The position numbers were made by a program, and so were the translations under genes. DNA of 64,000 nucleotides from Bimuria novae-zelandiae CBS 107.79 (Eukaryota; Ascomycota; Dothideomycetes; Pleosporales; Didymosphaeriaceae): positions 152,246 through 216,245 of the forward strand of contig ML976756.1 in assembly GCA_010015655.1 (NCBI GenBank), in the 5' to 3' direction. Of the stretch, positions 1 to 10,537 are shown piece by piece. Position 1 is the first letter of the stretch. Each line of letters opens with the position of its first letter. The notes beneath the pieces were generated by a model. It made no database searches. It saw only the letters and a list, made by a program, of their open reading frames with translations, and had not been told where the DNA came from.

Positions 1-49
1 TCCGGCTTTTAGCTTTATAAGGTAATTAAAAACCTATTAAAGCCATGCC

Positions 50-505
50 AGGCCTAGGCTGGTAAATGGGTTAGGGTTAGGTTGGGGTTGGGTCAGATCC
101 GCACGAACTAGAACACTAAAACTCTAACCTTTACTTCTTAATATCTTATCTAATACTAGAGATATATTGATGCAAATTTAATATAAGGTGTATATATATA
201 TATATAAATGAATATATTAAAGCCTTCGGTATTTGTAATTACTCTAGAGTGTACTTTATCTATAATTTATAGATTTTGTTTTAATAAATAATTAGAAAAA
301 CAAAGGGCTAAAGTCTGTACAATTTTTTAAGATTTTAATATATAATTCTTTATATTTATATACACCTTGAATTAAAATTTTATTAATATATTTTTAGTAT
401 TAGGTAAGATATTAGGAAGTAAAGGTTAGAGTCTTAGTGTTCTATGTTGTACGGATCTGACCTAATCCTAACCTAACCCCAACCCATTTACCAGCCTAGC
501 TAGGT
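50..505. repeat. Foldback/MITE-like inverted repeat with telomere-like motif
   Basis: Two arms of about 150 bp face each other: roughly 50-200 and 345-505. The right arm, read in reverse complement, repeats the left arm nearly base for base (for example 432-491 against 61-120), with differences that are mostly transitions. The spacer is AT-rich and has no reading frame. The arms contain GGGTTAGGGTTAGG-like sequence at about 68-81. This resembles the TTAGGG telomere repeat but occurs only about two times and is mirrored in the other arm, so it is part of the element and not a telomere. The family was not identified; the outer ends are uncertain by several bases. Confidence 0.6.
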
Positions 506-1267
506 CTATCTAATTATTTATCTAGCCAAATTTTAATACTATAATAAAGATCTAATAGTGATCTAAATTAACATCCTCTATTTAACTTAAATATATATCT
601 ATAGAGGTAGTCTAATAAATTAGAGCTAAATCTAGAACAGATCCGTTAGTGTATATGTAGGCTATTAGTAATATCTACTTATACCTACTATTTTAAATTA
701 CTTGCTTTATAGTCTTGTTTTAATATAGAGGCCTGTTAAACAAATTCTTTAAGTAGGAGGTAATACTAAGTAGGAAACCATTCGTATCTATATTATAAGT
801 ATGTTGAGTCTTAATCTAAATTACTTAATTTTTTACTATAGGAGGTTAAAATAGAGCTTATATTTAACTTAGAAATTAGCTCTATAGTAATTACGATTAA
901 TACTAGTTATTTATTATAATATTAAGAATTTAGCGTTACGCCTAATAAAGTGATTAATTTATAATAAGCTAACCTTCTTTTTAGCTATAATAGAGGCAAA
1001 GCTTTATAGTATCTATTATATAGATAAAAGGTCACGTTTAGTAAGGCGTTTGATATATTATAAAAACTTTACGTTTTATTATAGACTACAATTTTAGCGC
1101 GTAGAGTTAATAATTATATATATCTATGTAACGCGTTAGTGCTAACACGTTAACGTAGAAAGTATAATATTAAATTAATTTATAGTTTCTTTATATAAAA
1201 AACTTTCACTTAGTTTTTATAATTTAAGTACGGTAATTGCTACCTTAATTAAATCTATATTAACGTA
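506..1267. other. AT-rich RIP-affected stretch, no gene seen
   Basis: Very AT-rich sequence dominated by TA dinucleotides, with stops in all frames and no open frame of note. It is probably old repeat DNA mutated by RIP, but nothing recognisable survives. Confidence 0.6.
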
Positions 1268-3088
1268 CTCACGGGCGAGCTAATCACTTTGCTAAGACCC
1301 TACCAAATTGTACTATTGATAATACTACAACGCGATATATTAACTACCTTATTAGTTACTATAATTAAAAGAAGCTTGTATATAGCTTATGCTTTAGGCT
1401 ATTAAATAAAACGTAACTTTAAGTTAGTAATGCGATATAGCTATCTATAATGTTGTTTAAAATATACTAAGTACGTAATACGTTAGAATTACTTTTTAAT
1501 ATTACTATACGCCTAACTTCATAAAACTACTAAAAATAGAAAAGTAAGTAAATATTTAGTATATACTTACCCTAGACATGCAAGGATTTCCGTCCTAGCT
1601 TATTATTATAGAAAATATAACTAATTTTTTACTAGCTAAGCGTTACTATAACTTTATTAGTTAAAAATAGGCTATAACCTTCGTAAAGTGCTGGCTAAAG
1701 CTCTAAGTTAAGTTTAATTAAAAGTATAACTATAAGAGAGCCCTCTGTGAGGATCCTAAGGTTATACAGGACTAGTTCTAGCTTGTAAAGAATACTAAAG
1801 CTAAGTACGGTATCCTAGATAATGGCACTTATAACTTTAATAAAACTAGTTTTATAATAGGTATAATATTAACTAAAGTAATTAATATAGGCTTTAAGTG
1901 TTAAGGTAGGCTAATGAGCGTATAGTAAGGTAATTTAAGTAGATTATAGTTATCTAGGGCATTAATATAATAGGCTAGACGATTCTAACCTTTACTATTT
2001 TTTAGGGCAAGCATTACCTCTTAGCCTAGTACTAAAAGAAGGATCTCTCTTATAACTAAGTTTTTAAAGTCTCTAAGAATAGCTAGATAATAATAACCTT
2101 AATATATGGTAGCTAAAGTACTTTAACGCGTATATAAAAGAGCGTACTATAAGTAACTATTAATTACTTATTATTAATAGTTATAAAAGCTATAACTTAC
2201 TTAAATTTTAGTAATACTATAAGGATAATAAAATTATTACTTTTTATATGCATTTATATTTATCGCACCTCTTATAGCTACTAAATATAAGGTATTTCTT
2301 GCTATTAAAGAAGGCGTATACGCGCTAAGCGAAGGATCTAATTCGTAACTATATTATTTATATTACTAAAATTAAATTTTTATCTTACTTTATTACTACT
2401 TTTAAGACTATAATTACTTAAAGTAATATTTAAAAAAGCTTTTAAAGTACTATTTTTGTTCCTTTTAACCTAAAAGTAATACTATTAAAGCTTAACGTCT
2501 GTCTACGTACGCCTTTGTCTTAAACTATATATAATAGTACGTAGTAATTATAAACGCCTAATAATATCTTAGAATTAGGATTATAATTAACGCTAGTAAA
2601 GGAAAGAATTTAAAGGTACTTGAATAATTCTTTAATAAGCTTAGGTAAAACTTTTAAAAAAATAGTAAAAGGCGTAATAATAATAGCGTATAAGTTAGTA
2701 TTAGTGTAAAAGTAGATTACTAAGCTTTAAGCTACTAATAAAGTCACTACGCGACGAAAATTATATAAAAAAAGTAACTATAGTAGAAAAAGTTTTTATA
2801 GCTACTAATAACTAGTAAGTAGCTATTTTAAAGGACGTAATAGCGTATAGTAATAAGAAAAAGATAAAAAAGAGAGTGTATGCTAATAGAAGTAAATTAA
2901 CTTAATAACGCTATTAATACTATACCATCGCTAGAGATAATTTATATATTTATAAGTAGGCTATAAAAGTAAAATCTAAGTAAATTAGCTTTTTATAATT
3001 TCTTATAACTGTTTATGGACGTTCTGTACTATTGTGTAGAGGATGGATTTTGGTGGGGTCTTGGCAGAGTAATCAGTTCGCCCGTGTG
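1268..3088 (+). mobile_element. RIP-destroyed Fot1/pogo (Tc1/mariner) DNA transposon
   Basis: A decayed DDE transposase reads on the plus strand through many TAG/TAA stops. Recognisable stretches include 'RALCEDPKVIQ' (about 1736-1770), 'AKYGILDNGTYNF' followed by NKT (about 1800-1847) and 'LYLSHLLQPL'-like sequence near 2255-2275. These are hallmarks of the fungal Fot1/pogo family. The catalytic 'DET' of the family reads 'NKT' here, both changes being G-to-A. Imperfect TIRs of about 40 bp lie at 1268-1307 and 3049-3088 (key core ACGGGCGA...AAGACCC). The length of about 1.8 kb is normal for the family. The flanking TA duplication is not clean. No functional product is possible. Confidence 0.8.
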
Positions 3089-3384
3089 ATTAGCTCGTCA
3101 GTGAGGTACGTTAGTAGAGATAAGACGTATTAAAGTTAGGGCATTACATGGTAGGGTGTTATATTTACTAACGTGTTGCACTAACTGCCAAGCTACAGTA
3201 TAAGGCATATTAAGGGATATAATAAGCCTTTGTGATAGCGCGTAGACTAGTAAAAACACCTGCGTTGTAATCGCTAATAGCTGCTTGTATAGAGAGCTTA
3301 CGGGCATCTATTTTAATGAGCGTTATGGGAAGATATCGCGCGCTGTGTGCAGGAGTCGCGTTCTGCCTAGGTGGTCGGTAACTG
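3089..3384. other. Intergenic sequence between transposons
   Basis: Moderately AT-rich sequence between two mobile elements. Only short, unsupported open frames are present and no motif was recognised. Confidence 0.5.
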
Positions 3385-3386
3385 TA

Positions 3387-4141
3387 CCATGTCCGTGCGC
3401 GTAATGCGCCGCTTTTTACTAGTTAAATTAAAATAACTGGTAACTTTAAAGCTATATTACTCTATAACTACTCAGTTATTTTAAATAATTTTCTAACATA
3501 TAAGATATTACGTATCTTAACTATATATTTATAAGAAAATATTAAAAATAATATAATATAGCTATAGTAGAATTAGTACGTAAAAAAAATGTACACTTTT
3601 AGTAGTAAAACGTAATTGTTTTACTTTTAAATTATTTTTATAATACCTTATAATAAAGTCTAAAATCTCTACAGCTTTATTTTATATATATATAATACCT
3701 AACTTTTAGATTACTAAGCTATAATAAAAAAGCTTCAAAGTCATTTAAAAAACTAAAAAGAACGCTAATTTCTTTTAATTAAAAAAGACTTTCTATAGAC
3801 TACCTAAGGCTTAGTAAGCTTAGAACTAGAAAATATATAGAGTAAATAATAGAATACACAAATCCTAGGCTTTATTATACGGTATTATAAAAGTAATTTA
3901 AAAGAAAAAAAATTGCTTTTTACTAGTACAAGTATGTATAATTTCTACTTACTATTTCTACTATAGTTATATTATGTTATTTATAATATTTTCTTATAAA
4001 TCTATAGTTAAGATACGTAATATCTTATATGTAAGAAAATTATTTAAAACAATTAAGTAGTTATAGAGTTATATAGCTTTAAAGTTACTAGTTATTTTAA
4101 TTTAACTAGTAAAAAGCGGCGCATTACGCGCACGGACACGG
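3387..4141. mobile_element. Non-autonomous TIR element, TA-flanked (755 bp)
   Basis: Arms of about 190 bp form an inverted repeat: 3387 to about 3590 and about 3945 to 4141. The outer ends read CC(A/G)TGTCCGTGCGCGTAAT and stay GC-rich, while the inside is AT-rich and non-coding. A TA dinucleotide sits immediately outside both ends (3385-3386 and 4142-4143), as expected for a Tc1/mariner-type target duplication. The terminal motif resembles the CTGTGCCCGTGCGCG end of the Fot1/pogo relic at 4849-6987, so this could be a non-autonomous relative of that family. That link is inference. Confidence 0.7.
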
Positions 4142-4143
4142 TA

Positions 4144-4848
4144 TGCGCTAGCTTAGGGGTGCTAAAGACGTGTGGGATACTTTCCTGCGGGCAATGTACC
4201 ATAGGTATGTTGCACGCATAGAGAGGGGGAAGGTGAGGTTTTTGAGGCAATGAGGTGGGTAGATAATATGATCCATCTGCTGAAGCTGATCTATCGTTTT
4301 CGTGACCAGAGATCCAATGGGGAAGCATTTTCTAGATCTGTGCAGGGTGGCGCGGATTTTATACGGTGATGAGAACGAGAGCAATAAGGATATGCTATGA
4401 CATAACGAGCAAGACAGCTTGTATGCTCGTGAGAGCCCTTTTTAAAATACATAACAGTGAAATCAGCTTATAGAATGCTTTGGCGTTCACTCCTCAGTCA
4501 CTTGGGCACCCTCTCACTTAGATAAGACCTCAGTTTCGCCCCGGCCCTTGCTAAATCGCATATCTAGCACAGTGCCACTTCTTGCAGCATCGTTGTTCGT
4601 CGTCCGCGCTCAGGGAGTCTGCATTTCTTCCTCGGAGCTGTGCTGTACACTCCCCAGCTGTCGTAGCATAACACCACGTAAACCCCAGGGTACATCTTGA
4701 TGCATCAACTCAACGCTTGATAAACGCTACAACCACCCTGAAAAAGCACACATGCTTTACACAGCTTCATGACCTGCCTCTACAAATATATTCCAAGCGC
4801 GTCAAGCCCGCCGCTCTCAAAGCGCACCTTTAAACAACTTCAACCTAA
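4144..4848. other. Intergenic spacer of balanced GC content
   Basis: About 700 bp of balanced composition between two transposons. Short overlapping minus-strand open frames near 4092-4384 match no family I recognise and start inside the neighbouring inverted repeat. Nothing else was seen. Confidence 0.5.
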
Positions 4849-6987
4849 CTGTGCCCGTGCGCGCAGCGACCCGAATCGCGCAGCGACCCACCAACACCAA
4901 ACCTGCAGACAAGTAACCAACTTCAACGCGTTATAACTCCACCACTATGGCACTAATTAACAATGCGATTGCAGCATATAATGCGCAAGAACTAGGGAAA
5001 AAACTTTCGTATAGATAATTCGCGAAAATGTTTAGTGTGAGCGTAACCACGCTACGCCGCAGACAGCAGGGCAGTCAGCAGTCCAGGACCACCAAAGATC
5101 TCAACCAACGCGCTCTCAGCCCACAACAAGAGCAGGCCCTCCTACAGCATATTAACAAGCTTACAGAGCGCAGGCTGCCTCCCACAAAAGAGATAATGCG
5201 CAATTTTGCCTTAGTTATTACCTACTAAGAAATCTTAGAGTCCTGGGTGTCACGCTTCCTCCACTAAAACAACGACCGTATCGTCTTAAAATAGAGCAAG
5301 GCAATAGACGCTGTTCGCCACCACGCTAACTCCTACCTTAAATACAGGCTCTATTTTAATCTCCTTCACGAGAAGATGGCCCAGTACAACATTCAGGCAT
5401 GTAACACATACAATATAGATGAGAAGGGCTTCCTCATAGGCATCTTAGGACGCTCCAAACGCATCTTCAACCGTGAGATATGGGAGAGAAAAGAGGTAAC
5501 AGCAGCTCTCCAGGATGGAGAGAGAGAATTTGTCACTTGCTTGGCAACAATTTGTGCTGATGGGAGTGCTCTACCACCTGGCCTCATCTTTGCAGCTTTG
5601 GGTGGTTTGAGAGACACCTGGGTTGCCGGTATAGAGGTTGGAAAACACGACATTTTCTGCTCTACCTCTCCCACAGGATGGAGCAATAATGAGATAGGCC
5701 TGTCCTGGCTTGAACAGGTGTTTCAACGGACTACAAAAGAGAAAGCACTTAGAGATTACCATCTCCTTATCGTAGATAGCTATAGTAGTCACCTTACAAT
5801 AGATTTTATTAATTATTGCGAATCCCACCGCATTATCCTAGCTATATTACCACCTCACTCTACCTATACGCTTTAACCACTTAATATAGTAATGTTTAAG
5901 TCTCTCTTATTAGCCTACTCTAAGGCGCTTAGTAACTATCTCTAAACTACCTAAGGGCTGATTCTTATTAATAAAAGCGACTTTTTTCCGCTCTTCTGGC
6001 AGGCCTAGGTCTCCTCCTTTAAAGAAGACATAATTTTAAAGGCCTAGGAGGCTATAAGTATATAGCCTTAGGAATTAGAGCGTGTACTTAAACGCTTTAA
6101 CTATAACTCTTATAATAAGAGTGAGGCCTTAGAGGACTCTCTAGTAGCTATTAAGGGCAACTTCTAGCGAGTGCAGCGTCTCTTACGCTCTGTAGTGAAA
6201 GACCTAGCTTTAAATAAGGCTAGATCTCTCTCTCTTACTATCTACAAACTCCAAGCAGACAAGGATATGGCTAAGTATAAAAGCGAGCAACTTTAAAACG
6301 CTTTTTAGCTTTAAGTAAGGCACAAGAAGCAAAGTAAGCCTCTTAACTTATAATAACGACGAAATTACCGTGGTAGAGTAGTCCTTTAGTCTCCTCGCAA
6401 GATTAGAGAGGCAAACACACGTTTAGCTATTAAAGAGAGAGACAAAGAGCAAGAGAAAGTTGTAATTACTTAGCACAAGATTAATAGAGCTAGTAATAAG
6501 CTTGCTAAAGAGAAAGAGGCTAAAAGGAAGCGTGTTAAGAGAGAGGAGTCTAAAAAAAGGAAGGAGAATAAGAGGGCTGTAAAGGCTAAGAATGCCAGGC
6601 TTGCAAAAGAGCAAAAACAATAGAATAAAGAGACTGTAACCTCCTAAAAACTATTATAATAGGCAAATAAGCCTAAGCGAAAAGTCTTACACAAAGCTCT
6701 ATTAAATTTAGCAAAAAAGCGTCGTGTTGTGGCCTCTAGTAGTGGTAAGGGCCCGGCATCCTTAGCACCTGAACCACCACTAAAACTAGCCAAAAGTGGC
6801 CGCCTAATCAAGCTTCTAGGAAAATATAGATAGTATAAATTGATCGCATTGTCCTATATACTACTACACCTCAAAATCTCGTGATAATAGCTATTGTATG
6901 TGGCTCTACAGCCTCATTTTTGCTGGTAGGCCAATGTTGGTTGGGTGGGTCGCTGCGCGATTCGGGTCGCTGCGCGCACGGGCACAG
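4849..6987 (+). mobile_element. Fot1/pogo-type transposon relic with 44-bp TIRs
   Basis: Perfect inverted ends of about 44 bp, starting CTGTGCCCGTGCGCGCAGCG, lie at 4849-4892 and about 6944-6987. Each contains a direct sub-repeat GCGCAGCGACCC. Between them a pogo/Fot1 transposase reads in one frame from ATG 4947 to about 6650, with a CENP-B-type helix-turn-helix start (TTLRRRQQG at 5046-5072) and a DDE core in the open stretch 5376-5876. The first catalytic Asp is kept (YNIDEKGF, near 5412) and so is the second (LLIVDSYSSH, near 5767). The third is lost: the expected 'QPLDV' reads stop-P-L-N-I at about 5874-5888. The tail is Lys/Arg/Glu-rich. In-frame stops such as TAG at about 5016 prevent activity, but damage is far milder than in the copy at 1268-3088. 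Confidence 0.85.
4947..6650 (+). pseudogene. Fot1/pogo family transposase pseudogene
   Basis: This is the coding part of the element at 4849-6987. The long surviving open segments are 5028-5228 (66 codons) and 5376-5876 (166 codons), in the same frame and separated by stops that fit C-to-T changes (CAG or CAA to TAG or TAA). The helix-turn-helix region would bind the TIRs and the DDE domain would cut and rejoin DNA in an active copy. Here the premature stops and the loss of the third acidic residue make it inactive. Confidence 0.8.
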
Positions 6988-7955
6988 AACACTTTTATCG
7001 AGTCCGGTCGGTCGGCCTTCGCAGTGCCTTAGATACCTAGGTGATTTTACGAATATGCCTCTCCCTACACATAACCTCCCCGAAAACAATACTACAAAAG
7101 AACGCCTCGCCCACCTCACGCCGGAGTCCGCCAGCCGCACGCGTTTCACACCATGCACACCAGTTCATGCGCAAACACCCACCGACAGACCACGAACCTG
7201 CGTTCGTCTCACGCACTATTGCGTCTCAAGCCATAGCACCCAAAATACCCGCGTGCTTTTCCTGTCAATTAGCGGTCTTTAGTTGGGGCTTTACTTTTGT
7301 TCCGCCGCAGTGGGCGAAATGAGGGTATGGATGTGACACTATGCGTGTGCGGTCGTCACATCTTGACGCACTGACAGGGCTATGCTACGGGCGGGCTTCG
7401 CGCAAAAGAACTAAGATTACGACGTGCTGAGCGTGAGTCCGAATAAACGAAGGATATGCGCGATGTGATGCGTATTGTTTGATTCGATTCTCATTTCCTA
7501 TCACTAGCTACCTAATAGTCTCTCGCGCCAACCTCTGCGCATAAACCAAGTCTGACTCTAGCTTTTCTTCCTGCGCATGCCGAAGCATCCGCGACAACAA
7601 TGTGCAAGATGCACTTACCCACGTCCCCAACTTTGCAAATGATCAATCCGTCAACTGTGAATGCGTCCTTCCTGAATTTCAACGTATATGATGCTGCGGA
7701 GAAGTAAAGCGAAATGCAGACGATTGCGTAAGGAAACCAATCGGTCATGAAGGGTATAAAAGAGTCATCATCAATGCTGCGCAAAGCAAACATGGGGTAT
7801 TGATATAAAGAGGAAAGATACAATCGCTCACTCGCTTGCAAGATTATGAAAAAAAAAAAAAGAACAAAACTCTGAAACGGACGACGGACTGTGCGCCGTT
7901 GGTATGTATGGTGGGGTGGAGTGGGGTTTGTGAGAGGCCAAGGCGGATGGATGGG
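6988..7955. other. Intergenic region downstream of the SAM-PH gene
   Basis: About 970 bp between the transposon and the stop codon of the minus-strand SAM-PH gene. Overlapping open frames at 6881-7322 run across the transposon end and look random. The part next to 7955 should hold the 3' untranslated region of the SAM-PH gene; no terminator motif is evident. Confidence 0.5.
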
Positions 7956-10537
7956 TTACATGGCAGCGCCGTTCACGACTACAGCATAGCCATCCTTCTT
8001 CGCCTTGAGCGCTTTCGCGAGCATGAGCTCGCGCATCCAGTCAATGCGGTCGTCGCGCGACTTGACGGCAAAATGGTGCACCTTGCCGTTCGGAAGGACC
8101 TTCTTGAACTCGCCCTTGCCGGGGGCAGTGGGGACAAGCTGGAACTCGAAGGCGGCAGGGACGCCGTGCTTGTCTTTGTGACCAGATGTGAGCTTCAAAG
8201 CACGTAGCTTTGCAGAGAGCTTGTTTGACGCTAGCGACGAGCAAGCGACAGCGTAATCGTCCACATCGATCGTCTGCAGTGCCGACGAAGATGGAAGCTC
8301 GTTCGGGTGCATCGCGAGGGTTGTGCCTTGCAAGCGGAAGTGGTGGTCCTGCCACTCATGGCGGAGCAACTTGGTGCGACGCTTCTTCATCCAGCCGTAA
8401 TGATTGACGCCGTTGTAAGCGAACCCTGCCTTGGAGAGATTATGCTCTGGCTTCGCGGTCAAGCTGGGATCGGACACGGGGCTATCGCCGGAAAATTGCG
8501 TCTCGTTCAGGGTATCAGAGTCGCCGTCGGATGGACCTACTGGGCGGAACACTTGGTCTTCGTTAAGGGCCGGGAGAGGTATCGAGGGCCGGCGCCAATC
8601 GACCCTTGATCCGACTCGCTGCACTGGGTCCCTGTATTGCATATTCGGTGGCACCGACTGGCTTGTGTCGCGCGACACGGGCCCTTCTGGAATAGCTGTT
8701 ACTGGAGCATCCATTTCAGAGAAAGGTGTGCCGAATCGGTATACGCCACCTGGGGAAGCTGTCCTACAAGGTGAAAAGGCGGTATCTGGTACTATTGTGT
8801 GAGCAGCGCTACGAGCACCGTTGTTTTGGGGTCCAGCAGACATGGAGCGTGGTGGAGGAATGCTGAGCTTTGGAAGGGACTTCAAATTGAAGTGTGGGGC
8901 AGGAGTGAATTCAGGAGGATGAAGGGCAGGGGTTGGGAGCGACGTGGAGTCGAAGGAAGTGGACGTATGCGCGGACGTAGAAACCGAGAAAGTCGAGTGC
9001 TGTTGATGATAGTGATAAGGTTGTACGACAGATGGGCGAGCAGGAAACATGTCCACCGGGGGCGTTGGAGGTGCCTCGATAGGCGTCGCTGTGGCGTATG
9101 GTTGTTGGACACCTTGCAGTGTTAGGAACTGTCTTACGTTGTCTTGAGGATCGCGCGACTGCACCGTCTGCAGTGCATCTTCCTTCAGGTCGAACTCTGG
9201 GAGTTGGCCAGGGCCTAGTAAATCAGAAGATGCTACAACAGACGGCATCGCGTCGGACGTCGGACGGTAAACGTCTTCTACAGCACGCGCTGCTGTGTCT
9301 GCATTGCCAGGATCTCCAGCAATGAAGATGTGCCCACCATTTTCGGGCGAAATTGGGAAACCATGCTCTTCCTGCAGTCTCGCAAGTTGTCTCTGTTGTT
9401 TTCTCCACTTGGCACACCGCTCGCCCTTGGCGCACTTGTGGGGTTTCGGTAGCAGCTGCTCGATGGCGACGATCGAAACAGACTCTGCGGGCGTGATGAT
9501 GTCGTCGCCTACGTTGCGGTGCCGCCGACCCCTTCTTCTTCGACCGCCACCTGGTGTAATGGGTGTCTTCGCATCTTCGCCCTCACATTCGACGCCCCGA
9601 GACTTGTCTCGGTGGCATCGCTCCCTGTTTTTGCTCTTGGATCTTTGCCTAGCCCCAGTGCAAGGGCGCTCAGTGTCTTCGAAAGGTGTCGGAACTGCAG
9701 CCACGGGCGAAACAAGCCCCTCAGCTGTTCGCAGCGAATCAATTTGATTCCACAACTCGTGGCGTTTACCGAACGACTGGATCTCAAGTTCTTTCAGATC
9801 ATCAAATTGCAGATCGAGCAAGATTGCGCCGGTGATGTCGTGGGCTTCGAAACGGTCGATAATGTCGTCTTCGAAGCCGTTCTGGTACATCCATGTGGCG
9901 ACTTGTTGCGATGTCCACGCCCGCACTTCAGCGCTGTCTAGGTGGGCAACAGCAGAAGCGATGTTGTTGTACTCCCTCCTGGGGACTACAGTCTCTGGAG
10001 TCGCCTCTCGGAAAGACGACTGTAAGCGGGATGGAGGCTCCTTGGGGAACAGAGGCGATAGTTGCAAAGCAAAGTCAAAGTCGTTTGAAGAGTGAGAAGC
10101 GCGGAACAGATGTGGGCCTTTTGGACCCTCTACCGCTTTGGGTATGTACCATTGGGCAAACTGAGGTCGAATCTCGTCTCTTGGCGTTTGCACTTCTTCA
10201 AGAGTGGATATTGTAGTTTGACTTTTGCGGTTGTCGTTCTGAAAGGCATTAGCATGCAGTCGAAGTGCGGATGGGATGCATGACTTGCCGAGGAGCGAAG
10301 ACTGTACTCTTCAAAATCACTGGAGTCATCCTCGAAATCGGTGTAGGCCTCGCTGATGTGCGAGACTGGTCGCTCCAGCGACGTTCGTGCTGAGGCAGTG
10401 CTCACGAACCATGATTGCGACTTCCCTCGTTCGAACATTTCGCTGGGTTCCAGCGCAGTGATGGGTGTCATGGCCTGCTGTACGTGGGTCAGACAAGCTT
10501 TTTAGGACTGCTTGACTGCAATTTGTCTGCTCACCAT
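7956..10537 (-). CDS. SAM domain and PH domain protein
   Basis: The protein has an N-terminal SAM domain (about residues 167-235; core WTSQQVATWMYQNGF...LKELEIQSFGKRHELW) and a C-terminal PH domain (about 670-805; GWMKKRRTKLLRHEWQDHHFRL...), separated by a long disordered, basic and proline-rich stretch. SAM domains mediate protein-protein contacts and PH domains bind phosphoinositides, so a membrane-cortex scaffold (Boi-like) is a reasonable guess, not a demonstrated role. My model has three exons: 10537-10535 (ATG only), 10477-10289 and 10238-7956, about 824 aa. Intron 1 (10534-10478) is GTGAGC...CTGAC...ACAG. Intron 2 (10288-10239) is a GC-AG intron (GCAAGT...GCTAAT...CAG) and phase 0. Starting instead at the next in-frame ATG (10471) would drop three residues. 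Confidence 0.8.

Noticed and set aside
60..85. Chromosome end or interstitial telomere repeat
   Set aside because: Only about two TTAGGG-like units occur, and they are mirrored in an inverted arm 350 bp away, so they belong to a repeat element.
5393..5828. Antisense open frames of 85-97 codons over the transposase
   Set aside because: They are shadows of the plus-strand transposase frame and contain no recognisable domain.
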